DNA of 64,000 nucleotides from positions 124,001-188,000 of the forward strand of contig DAOSDY010000001.1 in the NCBI GenBank assembly GCA_035362835.1. Direction: 5' to 3'. Below the pieces are notes generated by a model. That model searched no databases. It was given only the letters and a program-made list of their open reading frames with translations, and was not told the origin of the DNA. The translations under genes were made by a program, and so were the position numbers. The stretch comes from Melioribacteraceae bacterium. Lineage in GTDB: Bacteria > Bacteroidota > Ignavibacteria > Ignavibacteriales > Melioribacteraceae. Shown here in pieces: positions 32,643 to 41,844 of the stretch (positions within the stretch are counted from its first letter, which is position 1; the number at the start of each line of letters is the position of its first letter).

Positions 32643-35423
32643 GTGAAGAAAACCTTCTCCTTTTCTAAGGAATTTATTACAGGCATTATCAGGATAACTG
32701 AAGGGATAATCGATTCCGGACAGTTTGAGAGGATAATTGAGCGTCTTGAGTCGGATGCCGGAAAGCATCATTTCGACCGGGCAGCTGAAGTAAACCTATT
32801 GAGAATATTAAGTTCGATCTACGACAGAGTCTTCTTTTTTAATGATCTTATTAAATATCCCCATCACTCCGAAGTGGTTGCATCTATTGCAGCTAACAGT
32901 AATTATCTTACCGATATTGTTTCAATTAATCCCGAGTATCTCTACCAGGTTTTTGACCAGGAGTATTTAATTCCGGAGATTGAAGAATCCCAGCTTAGAA
33001 GAGAAATTTCGGGAAGTTTAGACCGGCTCAAATCCCTCCAAACAAAATTGAATTACCTGCGGCAATTCAAAAAAAGATACATATTAAAAATAGGTCTGGC
33101 GGATATTCTGGGAATGATTGATATTATAAAAGTCACTGCACAGCTTTCGGCACTCGCAAGGTCTTTAACTTTTTCTCTCTTTGAAATATGCTATCAGGAA
33201 ATTGTAAAAAAATATAACCTTCAATCGGTTATTAATTCCTCATACTCCCTTTGCTCTCTTGGAAAACTTGGAGGGAACGAACTGAACTACAGTTCCGATG
33301 TAGATCTTCTTTTGTTCTATGATACAAATGAATTTTACGAGTCAATCAATAAAGAATATCAGGAAATACTATCCGAAGCCGCTATTTTATTCATCAAATC
33401 ATCGAGCGAGATCTCCGAGAAGGGATATATTTACAGAGTCGATTTCAGGTTAAGACCCGACGGAAGATACTCCCAGATATGCAAATCGTTAACAGATTAT
33501 ACAAAGTATTACGAATTACGGGGTGAGGATTGGGAAAGACAGATGCTGATCAAGCTCGATTTCATCGGAGGATCCGAATCCCTCTTTAAGACTTTCCATG
33601 GTTTCGTTACACCTTTCATTTATCCTTCACATATTTCCTCCTCCGTTAAAGAACGGATTCATAAAATGAAGAACAATATTGAAACGCAGAATCGGGGAAT
33701 GGAAAATGTAAAATTGTTCAGAGGCGGAATACGGGATATAGAATTTTCGGTTCAGGCATTACAATTAATATACGGGGGGAAATTAAACCGATTAAAAACC
33801 GGAAACACCTTGGAAGGCATCACCCTCCTGAGCGATGAAAAATTATTGAGTAAAAAAGAAAAGAAGATTTTAACGGAGGCTTATATTTTCTACAGGCGCA
33901 CTGAACATTTTCTGCAATTAATGAACGATACTCAGACCCACCTTTTACCCGACGATGAGAACCTCTTAAAGAAACTGTCCTTATTCAGCGGATTCAAATC
34001 AATAAAAGATTTTAAAGATACAATGAATCATCACCGCAAAGCTGTTCGAGCGGTTTATAATTCTATACTTGAAACCGGGACAGTAAAAAAATCCGCACGC
34101 GGTGATATCAACTTCCGGGACAGCGAACGGGCAAATAAAAATCTGGATTATTTAAACAGGGGCACAGGTATATTCGGTCAAAAGGAATTTGACCAGAGAA
34201 CATCACAAATGTTCGATAATTTCAAACCCACTCTGATAAAATTCCTGATGAAATCCGGCTTTCCGGACCGTGTGCTTGATAACTTCGTAAAGATAGTAAG
34301 ATCCATTTCTATTCCTTCTATCTGGTATAACGAATTCAGCGACAGATTATTTCTCAATTCCATCCTTACTCTCTGCGAATATTCAGACAGATCCGTAAAC
34401 CTGGTTGCAATAGACAAACTCTGCGCAGAACTGTTATTAACAAGGAAAGCTTTCGTCAACTTAAATGAAACCGGGCTGAACGAATTAACAATCAACCAGC
34501 TGATGCTATACCTTTCATCCCGTTTTACATTCGGATTTATTAAAGCAGAATCGGTATCTAAAACACTTGCACAATACCTCACTAACCGGATCAGGATTCA
34601 ATTTGATAAATCAGAAATGAAATCCAGATTAGTTATAATCGGGCTGGGAGGAATTGCATCCGGTTCAATTAGTTTTTCTTCCGATATCGATTTGATAATT
34701 ATTTCAGATACTTCTAATACAACCGATAAGGAAGCGAAGGAGTTAATAAAAACTTTACAGGATCAGTTACGACCATTTTCTATCGACTTCAGGCTCCGGC
34801 CCGAAGGAAAGAGTTCGCAATTAATCTGGGGTGTTCAAAAATTTGAAGAGTATATCAGGACACGCGCAAGAGTATGGGAATTCCAGGCATTCTTAAAGAT
34901 GAAGTATATAGCCGGTCGGGTCGATTTATTCGATCATATATCAGGCGCGATTACCAACTCGGCCACCGGATTTGAAAGAGAGCTGGTCATTCAAGAGATC
35001 AAACAGATGGATAAAATGATAGCCGGTGAGCTGTTAAAGCTAACAACCGGTTCATTCAACATTAAAAAAGAACGGGGCGGATTATCTACCATCGATTTTA
35101 TTACCGACGCAATAACAATTACGAACAGCCGGTTATATCCTTTGGCTTTTGGTAAAGAAAAGAGAGCATTATTCAAAATTTTAGCAGCAAGCGGATTTAA
35201 AGAAGACGTTAAGAACATCGAATCGAATTATAGATTTCTAAAATTCGTTGAATTCTCACTTCAGAATTTGTTTGATGTGAACAACAGTGTAATTCCGGAA
35301 TCAACCGACAAAAAATCGATACTGGAATTCTGGATCAGGAAAAAATTAAGAGTTGATTTGAAAGATCAACTGAAAAAGATAACAAATGAAAATCGTGAGT
35401 TATTTAAAAAATATACCGTCTAA
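32643..35423 (+). CDS. glnE: Glutamine synthetase adenylyltransferase/deadenylase-like protein
   Basis: 926-residue protein close to the length of GlnE, which adenylylates and deadenylylates glutamine synthetase under PII control. Two nucleotidyltransferase domains are visible: LGKLGGNELNYSSDVDLLLFYD (core GGNELNYSSDVDL, about residue 210) and a second with SISFSSDIDLIIISD (about residue 680), each followed by FRLRP. In the second copy the usual GGxE is replaced (GGIASGSI), although the DxD is kept. The start is GTG at 32643; no strong ribosome site is visible. The C-terminus overlaps the DUF2723 gene by 38 bases. Confidence 0.88.
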   Translation: MKKTFSFSKEFITGIIRITEGIIDSGQFERIIERLESDAGKHHFDRAAEVNLLRILSSIYDRVFFFNDLIKYPHHSEVVASIAANSNYLTDIVSINPEYLYQVFDQEYLIPEIEESQLRREISGSLDRLKSLQTKLNYLRQFKKRYILKIGLADILGMIDIIKVTAQLSALARSLTFSLFEICYQEIVKKYNLQSVINSSYSLCSLGKLGGNELNYSSDVDLLLFYDTNEFYESINKEYQEILSEAAILFIKSSSEISEKGYIYRVDFRLRPDGRYSQICKSLTDYTKYYELRGEDWERQMLIKLDFIGGSESLFKTFHGFVTPFIYPSHISSSVKERIHKMKNNIETQNRGMENVKLFRGGIRDIEFSVQALQLIYGGKLNRLKTGNTLEGITLLSDEKLLSKKEKKILTEAYIFYRRTEHFLQLMNDTQTHLLPDDENLLKKLSLFSGFKSIKDFKDTMNHHRKAVRAVYNSILETGTVKKSARGDINFRDSERANKNLDYLNRGTGIFGQKEFDQRTSQMFDNFKPTLIKFLMKSGFPDRVLDNFVKIVRSISIPSIWYNEFSDRLFLNSILTLCEYSDRSVNLVAIDKLCAELLLTRKAFVNLNETGLNELTINQLMLYLSSRFTFGFIKAESVSKTLAQYLTNRIRIQFDKSEMKSRLVIIGLGGIASGSISFSSDIDLIIISDTSNTTDKEAKELIKTLQDQLRPFSIDFRLRPEGKSSQLIWGVQKFEEYIRTRARVWEFQAFLKMKYIAGRVDLFDHISGAITNSATGFERELVIQEIKQMDKMIAGELLKLTTGSFNIKKERGGLSTIDFITDAITITNSRLYPLAFGKEKRALFKILAASGFKEDVKNIESNYRFLKFVEFSLQNLFDVNNSVIPESTDKKSILEFWIRKKLRVDLKDQLKKITNENRELFKKYTV

Positions 35424-37338
35424 GTATTTACGTATAGAAACGGTTACTGCATTTATTATACCGTTTTTCGTATTGATTATTTACATGATCACGCTGGCGC
35501 ACGGAGTAATCCAAATCGATTCGGGAGAACTCGCCGCCGTTCAGGCAACTCTAGGAATTGCCCATCCTACAGGCTACCCTTTGTTCACACTTGCCGGTTA
35601 TATTTTTTTACAATTACCTCTTCCTTTCTCCTCAATTTATCAATTGAATCTGCTTGCGGCTATCTGGTGCGCGCTCGGAATATTCTTCCTGTTCAAATCT
35701 GTTCTGCTGCTGCTGCAGAACATAAATATAGATTCTATTCAAATCAAAAATAAAACCGGGAATAAGAAGAGTCTTACTGATGCTGACGGAGAAAGCAAGA
35801 AAATTTCATATTTATCAGCAGCCGGCGGTATGGTTTTCCTTGCCTTCAGCAGAACATTCTGGATGCAGTCAACTTCTGTGGAAGTATACTCGCTTCAGAT
35901 ATTTATATTCAGTCTGATATTCTATTTCTCCCTGCGGAGTTCAGAATCAAAAAGGAGCACACTTTTTCAGTGGGTCGGCACAGGAATCGCTTTAGCTCTA
36001 GGATTTACAAATCACATGACCACGATATTAATTGTGCCATTTACTGCAATACTCTACTTTTCCAGGGAGCGATTCGGTTCATCGTCATTAAAAAAAATTC
36101 TGATTACAGCAACAGTATCTTTTCTGGTACTGTTTCTACTTTATCTTTATCTGCCGATCAGATCTTCTTTGAATCCTGAAATTAACTGGGGAAATCCTGT
36201 AAACTTCGAGAATTTCTTCAGGCATGTTACGGGGAAACAATACCAGGTCTGGCTTTTTTCATCATTTGATTCTGCAATTAAACAATTAAAATATTTTGCG
36301 GAGAATCTACCGGGGGAGTTCACATGGCCGGGATTAATTATCGGGCTATTCGGACTTTTCTCAATTTACAGAAGTAACATTAGAATTTTCTGGTTATTGT
36401 TCATTTCATTTGTTTCGGCATTGTTGTACGCAATTAATTATGATATTGCGGATATCGATTCATATTTCCTTTTTAATTACATACTGATTGCAATTTTAAT
36501 TACGCTCGGTCTGTACCGGCTTCAATATCTGCTAATCAGTAAATATAATTCGATGAAGAGGGCAATTATTTTTCTTCCTCTTATTTCGTTATTCCCGTTA
36601 TTGATCAACTTCAGCAAAGTGGATCAAAGTGATCAGCATACATTTGACGATTATACCAAATCGATCCTTAACAGTGTTGAAAAGGATGCTATAATATTCT
36701 CCTATCAGTGGGATTATTTTATTTCAGCATCATACTATTATCAGTTTGTTGAGAAGATAAGAGAGGATGTGATAATAGTAGATAAAGAATTACTCCGCCG
36801 GTCCTGGTACTTCAATCAGCTAAAAAGAAACAAACCGGATCTATTTGATGGAATGGAGGAGGATATTTCTCAATTCCTTAAAGTGCTTCAACCTTTTGAA
36901 GATGGAGATGTCTTCGACCCGAATCTGCTCGAAATGAATTACCGGAATGTTATGAAAAGATTAGTTGAAACAAATGAAGGAAGGGATTTTTATATCGGGC
37001 TGGAATTATTCAGCAATGAAATGCAGCGCGGTGAATTTTCTTTGCCGGGGGGTTATAATCTGGTGCCTCACATTTTTTTATTTAAGGCAACAAAGAGTAA
37101 CGAATATATTGACGCACCCGATGCTGATTTTATTCTTCGATTCCCACCAAACAAAAACCGGTATAACGTATTCATCGAAGAAACGGTCGGGAGAATGCTA
37201 AGTTACAGAATATTATACGAGATAAGCTGGGACAGGAAAAATAAAGCGATCGGATATTATAAAAAAATCCGGGAGGGACTTCCCGGATTTCAAATTCCGC
37301 CTCAGGTTATGGAGCGGATCCAACAGATCGAGAATTGA
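35386..37338 (+). CDS. DUF2723 membrane protein, glycosyltransferase-like
   Basis: 650-residue protein with about 10-12 transmembrane segments followed by a soluble C-terminal part (about residues 420-650). The DUF2723 signature is near the N-terminus: QIDSGELAAVQATLGIAHPTGYPLF (core DSGELAAVQ and AHPTGYPL), with the Asp-Ser-Gly-Glu that resembles the catalytic DE of GT-C protein O-mannosyltransferases. It may transfer sugar from a lipid donor to exported proteins, by analogy with POMT-like bacterial homologues. It overlaps glnE by 38 bases; its stop abuts the stop of the convergent DUF4837 gene. Confidence 0.85.
   Translation: MKIVSYLKNIPSKYLRIETVTAFIIPFFVLIIYMITLAHGVIQIDSGELAAVQATLGIAHPTGYPLFTLAGYIFLQLPLPFSSIYQLNLLAAIWCALGIFFLFKSVLLLLQNINIDSIQIKNKTGNKKSLTDADGESKKISYLSAAGGMVFLAFSRTFWMQSTSVEVYSLQIFIFSLIFYFSLRSSESKRSTLFQWVGTGIALALGFTNHMTTILIVPFTAILYFSRERFGSSSLKKILITATVSFLVLFLLYLYLPIRSSLNPEINWGNPVNFENFFRHVTGKQYQVWLFSSFDSAIKQLKYFAENLPGEFTWPGLIIGLFGLFSIYRSNIRIFWLLFISFVSALLYAINYDIADIDSYFLFNYILIAILITLGLYRLQYLLISKYNSMKRAIIFLPLISLFPLLINFSKVDQSDQHTFDDYTKSILNSVEKDAIIFSYQWDYFISASYYYQFVEKIREDVIIVDKELLRRSWYFNQLKRNKPDLFDGMEEDISQFLKVLQPFEDGDVFDPNLLEMNYRNVMKRLVETNEGRDFYIGLELFSNEMQRGEFSLPGGYNLVPHIFLFKATKSNEYIDAPDADFILRFPPNKNRYNVFIEETVGRMLSYRILYEISWDRKNKAIGYYKKIREGLPGFQIPPQVMERIQQIEN
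37260..37290 (-). terminator. Minus-strand terminator inside the DUF2723 coding sequence
   Basis: Inverted repeat AAATCCGGGA (37265-37274) / TCCCGGATTT (37281-37290). On the minus strand the stem is followed by a T-run (A-run 37261-37267 on the plus strand). It lies about 50 bases past the stop of the DUF4837 gene and so terminates the greA-ribD-tilS-hpt-ftsH operon within the 3' end of the opposite gene. Confidence 0.75.
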
Positions 37339-38457
37339 TTAATTCAGTTCCTCCATTAATTCTTCTTTTACATCACTTTTTACTTCACGACCTGCAAGGA
37401 ACGATTGAAGAATCACATCAACCTGTTGAATCAGTTTTTTCTTATAATATTTAGGAGCATAGATCGATCCGTCGAGAATATAAAGTCGTTTGGTCTGCTG
37501 ATCGTAAAAAGCGTAATTAATGAAAGGTCCGCCCATCGAACCGTCATTCATCCGCCAGAGTCCCTGGGTCATAAGAGCGTAACGGTTAAGGAAGTTGACT
37601 TCGAGTGTTGTTTTATAGTCGTCCGAAATTTCCACATGACTTGCATCATCTGAGCTCCGGTAATACTTTTGAGTCAGCCGGTTTCTAATCGAGTAGACAG
37701 AATCCCGATTAAGCATCGCAGGGGAAGCGTTATCGATCCAGTGGACAAAGATCCAGCGTTCCATATCGGTTCCTGGTGATCTGCGTAGCCACACAAAATT
37801 ATCCTCAGGTTTATCGAGAGCCAGATAGTAATCGGATTGAACGTAAATCATCCATCCGTAATTTTTTAAAAAACCTGCCTCAATATCCTTCCTTTCGAAC
37901 TTTTCGTTATAGAGACTCTGGAACAGTCTTTTATCGGATACCTTCTGAAAATGATGGAGCAGATTCTCATGCTCATTTAATATGCTCTCATTCAGCTTCT
38001 CGATAGTCGGCGCCGTAAGAATCATAAGAAGCTGATTCTTTGCCCAGAGATCATGCTTGTTTATAACTGAAATCGAATCTGAATTAATCAGTTCTTTAAC
38101 ATCCGGACTTATCATGCCTGTTATATATTTTGAAGTTTCCGATTCTGAATTCAACGGAGCCAGAATGATAATATTCTTCTTATTCCTGTACTTCTCAATC
38201 TCAAAAATCTCTTTTCGTGTAAGATAAAAAAGGTTCTCCGGCTGAGGTGTATAAATTATTTTTCCGAAAACTGTAAGTAAAGAACTTTCAAGCTGGTAAA
38301 ACTCAGTTGAGTCTGCAAATACAATTATCTCATCTTCATTTCCCACAGCAGGTTTAAGTGATTGGTCGCATGAGATAAAAAGCGTTGTTGTTATAATTAA
38401 CAAGAGTAAAATTTTAATCGAGTTGAATTTCATCCGGTTTAGGTTTTCTTTTTTCAT
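37339..38457 (-). CDS. DUF4837 family lipoprotein
   Basis: Lipoprotein of about 372 residues with lipobox TTLFISCDQSL. The DUF4837 family is confined mainly to Bacteroidota and its function is unknown. Recognisable segments are EDEIIVFADSTE near the start, KHDLWAKNQLLMILTAPT in the middle and TQGLWRMNDGSMGGPFINYA near the C-terminus. ATGs at 38484, 38457 and 38433 are all possible; I chose 38457 (MKKENLNRMKFNSI) as a compromise, and 38433 would also keep the whole signal peptide. It is the last gene of the greA operon. Confidence 0.82.
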   Translation of the reverse strand: MKKENLNRMKFNSIKILLLLIITTTLFISCDQSLKPAVGNEDEIIVFADSTEFYQLESSLLTVFGKIIYTPQPENLFYLTRKEIFEIEKYRNKKNIIILAPLNSESETSKYITGMISPDVKELINSDSISVINKHDLWAKNQLLMILTAPTIEKLNESILNEHENLLHHFQKVSDKRLFQSLYNEKFERKDIEAGFLKNYGWMIYVQSDYYLALDKPEDNFVWLRRSPGTDMERWIFVHWIDNASPAMLNRDSVYSIRNRLTQKYYRSSDDASHVEISDDYKTTLEVNFLNRYALMTQGLWRMNDGSMGGPFINYAFYDQQTKRLYILDGSIYAPKYYKKKLIQQVDVILQSFLAGREVKSDVKEELMEELN

Positions 38458-38508
38458 AGAATAAGATTTTTGTTGTTTATACAAAAACTATATTTGTTTG
38501 TTTCACCT

Positions 38509-39177
38509 TTAATTAGGGACATTCGGCAGAACCAGGGCCAGATCGGGGAGTAATAAAGCATACAGGATCCACATCGTAATCCCGATTGAAACGGGGATTG
38601 TCAGATTATCGTCTGCCCATCCGGTCGATATATTTTCCGCGACAGCACCGACACCCACGGCAATTACAGCAATAACAAATTCAGTAATACTTCCTTCTAT
38701 CTTCGGTGTAAATAAAATAACAACAATAGAGAAGATAAAAAATGCAATAGTCCCTTCCAGACTTTTAAGCAGAAACTGAGTCTGTCCGAACTTCCTGCCA
38801 ATAAGAGCGGCAGCAATATCACCGATAATAAGGACAGCAAAGCCGGTTACTGCAAATACTTTAGGAAAGATTGCGATAACAAGAACGGCTGAGATAAGAA
38901 CATAGGTTGCACCGTTCAAATTTTTTCTTTTTTCATCCTTTTCATGTTTTCGAAGCATGAAACCGAAAATTTTATAAAAAATATTGCTGAACGGTTTAAA
39001 ATAATATCTGCTTAAATCGAGTACCAGAGAGAGCAGAGCCAGGGGAATGAGGATAGAAAGGGCCAATTCCCGAGTAATGAAATAATAGACGACAGGGATA
39101 GAAAGGGAGCAGAGATGAATGGCCTTTCTCAGAACCTCACTTTGGTAATCTATAGTTGCGCGATCAGTTGCTACCAT
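38509..39177 (-). CDS. Diacylglycerol/polyprenol kinase family protein
   Basis: 222-residue integral membrane protein of the SEC59/DGK1/VTE5 group (related to CdsA), with six to seven hydrophobic segments. The family motif is in GDIAAALIGRKFGQTQFLLKSLEGTIAFF (core GDIAAALIGRKFG, then KSLEGT). These enzymes phosphorylate lipid alcohols such as dolichol, phytol or diacylglycerol with CTP; the substrate here is unknown. I start at ATG 39177 (MVATDRATIDY), within the end of ftsH; a longer frame to 39225 would extend further into ftsH. Confidence 0.85.
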   Translation of the reverse strand: MVATDRATIDYQSEVLRKAIHLCSLSIPVVYYFITRELALSILIPLALLSLVLDLSRYYFKPFSNIFYKIFGFMLRKHEKDEKRKNLNGATYVLISAVLVIAIFPKVFAVTGFAVLIIGDIAAALIGRKFGQTQFLLKSLEGTIAFFIFSIVVILFTPKIEGSITEFVIAVIAVGVGAVAENISTGWADDNLTIPVSIGITMWILYALLLPDLALVLPNVPN

Positions 39178-41263
39178 CACTCTTTTCAGGAGATTTATCA
39201 GCTTCTCTTTTCTGTTTTTCCTCAAGGAGTGCTTTCACATGATCCGGAATTTCCTTCGCGGGAGACTCCTTGGAACCGGCACCGTTCTTTTTAACGGGAG
39301 GTAATTCCTCACCGCGCATAATCTTATCTATCTCGTCTGCATCAAGGATTTCTCTTTCGAGCAGTTCTTTTGAGAGTTTATGGAGCAGATCGATATTTTC
39401 CGAAAGAATTTTCTCGGCCCTCTCCATACCGTTCATAATTATCCTCTTTAATTCCGCATCGATCTCCTGTGCTGTCTGTTCACTGTAATCTTTGTGTTTA
39501 GTAATTTCCCTACCCAGAAAAATTTCTTCCTCTTTAGCTCCGTATGCAATGGGACCCAGAATTTCGCTCATACCCCATTCACAGATCATTTTACGAGCAA
39601 TGTTTGTAGATTTTTCGATATCATTTCCCGCACCGGTAGTAAACCTGTTGAAGATCAGTTTTTCTGCAGCCCGTCCGCCCAACGCATAAGTAATCATAGC
39701 TTCGAGGTAGTTCTTGGAATAAGTATGTTTTTCATCAACAGGAAGGTATGTAGTAACTCCCAATGCACGGCCTCTAGGAATAATAGTAACCTTATGAACC
39801 GGATCTGCTTCGGGTACCATTTTAGCAACAAGGACGTGACCGATTTCGTGATAAGCAGTTATCTTTTTTTCTTCTTCAGATATAATGAGACTTTTGCGTT
39901 CCATTCCCATCATAACTTTGTCTTTGGCTTCTTCAAAATCCTCCATTGCCACTTTCTTTTTATTTTTTCTCGCAGCAAGCAGGGCAGCTTCGTTTACAAG
40001 GTTGGCAATGTCGGCTCCTGCTAAACCGGGAGTTCCTTTAGCAAGTGTTTCCAGCTCTACATCGGTATCGAGGGGAATCTTACGTGTATGGACTTTTAAT
40101 ATTCCTTCCCTTCCTTTAACATCCGGACGGTCGACAACAACCTGCCTGTCGAATCTACCGGGGCGCAATAACGCAGGATCCAGAACATCAGGGCGATTTG
40201 TAGCTGCAATAATTATTACACCGCTGTTCTGTTCAAATCCGTCCATTTCAACAAGGAGCTGATTCAGGGTTTGTTCTCTTTCGTCGTGGCCGCCGCCGAG
40301 TCCTGCACCCCTGTGTCTTCCCACAGCATCAATTTCATCAATGAATACTATACAAGGCGCATTTCGTTTACCCTGTTCAAACAGATCCCTTACACGGCTG
40401 GCACCAACGCCAACAAACATTTCAACAAAGTCGGCACCCGAAATAGAAAAGAAAGGCACACCGGCTTCACCTGCTACTGCTCTGGCTAATAATGTTTTAC
40501 CGGTTCCGGGAGGTCCTAAAAGTAGAACGCCGCGGGGAATCTTACCGCCAAGTTTCTGGAACTTGCTTGGTTCTTTAAGGAACTCAATAATCTCCTCAAG
40601 TTCAATCTTTGCTTCATCGGCGCCAGCAACATCTTTAAAAGTAACTTTAATAGCTGATTCGGAGATCAGTTTGGCTTTACTCTTGCCGAAATTAAAAATA
40701 CCTCTAGTACCGCCGGTACCCCCCTGCATTCTTCTAAAGATAAGGATCCAAACCGCGAAGAGGATTACCCACGGAAGAAATCCGAGAAGTACGGTCATCC
40801 ACTCATTCGATTCTTTAATGAATGTGTATTTAATCCCTTTTTCTTTCCAGATCTTAATATTCTCTTCGATTATGGATTGATCGAAAGTAACTGTAAAATC
40901 CTTTACGGTTACATCAGCGCCTTTAATCGAAACAATCTGTTTTTCAGATAGTATACCCTCAAGACGGTAGTCGTTGATATCTGACTTAACAACTTTCACA
41001 TCAACAATTTTTCCGGCCTCTAAAAATTTCTCGTAAATGTCGAAAGTAACTTCAACAGCGCTTGTTGTTCCGGAACGCATAAACTGCATTATTATGACAG
41101 CAGCAATTATTACCGCGCCCCAGCTGAAAACAGTGCGGATTATTTTAGACCAGTCAAAATCCCCGTCAGGTTTCTGAGGTCCTCCGCCAAAAGGCTTTTT
41201 CTTATTATTCTGATTTGATGGATCTGAATCTGCCATATTCAATTTTTGAAATCTATTTAACAT
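39164..41263 (-). CDS. ftsH: ATP-dependent zinc metalloprotease FtsH
   Basis: 699-residue membrane protease for quality control of membrane and regulatory proteins. Two transmembrane segments (about residues 44-62 and 158-176) flank the periplasmic part. The AAA domain has Walker A GPPGTGKT (about 250-257), Walker B CIVFIDEIDA and the second region of homology ATNRPDVLDPALLRPGRFDR (core DPALLRPGRFD). The zinc site is HEIGH (about residue 472). The C-terminus is a charged, lysine/glutamate-rich tail. It follows hpt by 17 bases; the tilS-hpt-ftsH order is widely conserved. An alternative ATG at 41236 is possible. Confidence 0.97.
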   Translation of the reverse strand: MLNRFQKLNMADSDPSNQNNKKKPFGGGPQKPDGDFDWSKIIRTVFSWGAVIIAAVIIMQFMRSGTTSAVEVTFDIYEKFLEAGKIVDVKVVKSDINDYRLEGILSEKQIVSIKGADVTVKDFTVTFDQSIIEENIKIWKEKGIKYTFIKESNEWMTVLLGFLPWVILFAVWILIFRRMQGGTGGTRGIFNFGKSKAKLISESAIKVTFKDVAGADEAKIELEEIIEFLKEPSKFQKLGGKIPRGVLLLGPPGTGKTLLARAVAGEAGVPFFSISGADFVEMFVGVGASRVRDLFEQGKRNAPCIVFIDEIDAVGRHRGAGLGGGHDEREQTLNQLLVEMDGFEQNSGVIIIAATNRPDVLDPALLRPGRFDRQVVVDRPDVKGREGILKVHTRKIPLDTDVELETLAKGTPGLAGADIANLVNEAALLAARKNKKKVAMEDFEEAKDKVMMGMERKSLIISEEEKKITAYHEIGHVLVAKMVPEADPVHKVTIIPRGRALGVTTYLPVDEKHTYSKNYLEAMITYALGGRAAEKLIFNRFTTGAGNDIEKSTNIARKMICEWGMSEILGPIAYGAKEEEIFLGREITKHKDYSEQTAQEIDAELKRIIMNGMERAEKILSENIDLLHKLSKELLEREILDADEIDKIMRGEELPPVKKNGAGSKESPAKEIPDHVKALLEEKQKREADKSPEKSDGSN

Positions 41264-41280
41264 TTGTCAGTAATTCTCCA

Positions 41281-41844
41281 TTATTCGCTTAAGACGTAGA
41301 TAGAGCCCAGATTTCTGTACTTCTGTGCATAATCCAGCCCGTATCCAATTACAAATTTATTAGGAATTTTGAAGCCAATATAATCAATTTTGACCTGATA
41401 TTTCAGACTGTCGGGTTTAAGCAGAAGAGTGACTACCTTCATACTTGCAGGATTATGAGACTGGATCATTTCTTCAACATATTTGATTGAGAGACCTGAA
41501 TCGACAATATCCTCTACTATAATCAGGTGCCTGTCAGTTATATCCGCGTTCAGGTCTTTTACAAGTTTTACACGTCCGGATGAAATCTTTTCGTCACCGT
41601 AACTTGAAAGCTTAAAGAAATCGATTTCACAATTAATGCTGACCGATTTCATAAGATCGGACATAAACATGAAGGATCCGTTAAGAATGCCGATAAAAAT
41701 CGGGAGCTTTGTCTTGTATTCCTCAGAGATCTCTTTGCCGAGCTCGGCAATTCTTTTTTGAATGACCGCTTCTGTTAATAACGGTACAAATTTTTCCGTA
41801 CCAACTAAAATTTCATTTTTCCCTGCAGTTTTCATTTCATCCAT
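41281..41844 (-). CDS. hpt: Hypoxanthine phosphoribosyltransferase
   Basis: 187-residue purine-salvage enzyme making IMP (and often GMP) from PRPP. The PRPP-binding motif is LIIVEDIVDSG (about residues 107-117), and the flexible loop includes KLSSYGD. GILNGSFMFMSDL near residue 53 is also typical. All key residues are present and length is normal. It overlaps tilS by 13 bases and is followed by ftsH, the conserved tilS-hpt-ftsH order. Confidence 0.95.
   Translation of the reverse strand: MDEMKTAGKNEILVGTEKFVPLLTEAVIQKRIAELGKEISEEYKTKLPIFIGILNGSFMFMSDLMKSVSINCEIDFFKLSSYGDEKISSGRVKLVKDLNADITDRHLIIVEDIVDSGLSIKYVEEMIQSHNPASMKVVTLLLKPDSLKYQVKIDYIGFKIPNKFVIGYGLDYAQKYRNLGSIYVLSE

Noticed and set aside
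39494..40880. Several long plus-strand open frames opposite ftsH
   Set aside because: ftsH is strongly conserved over this region, so these are codon-bias shadows on the complementary strand.
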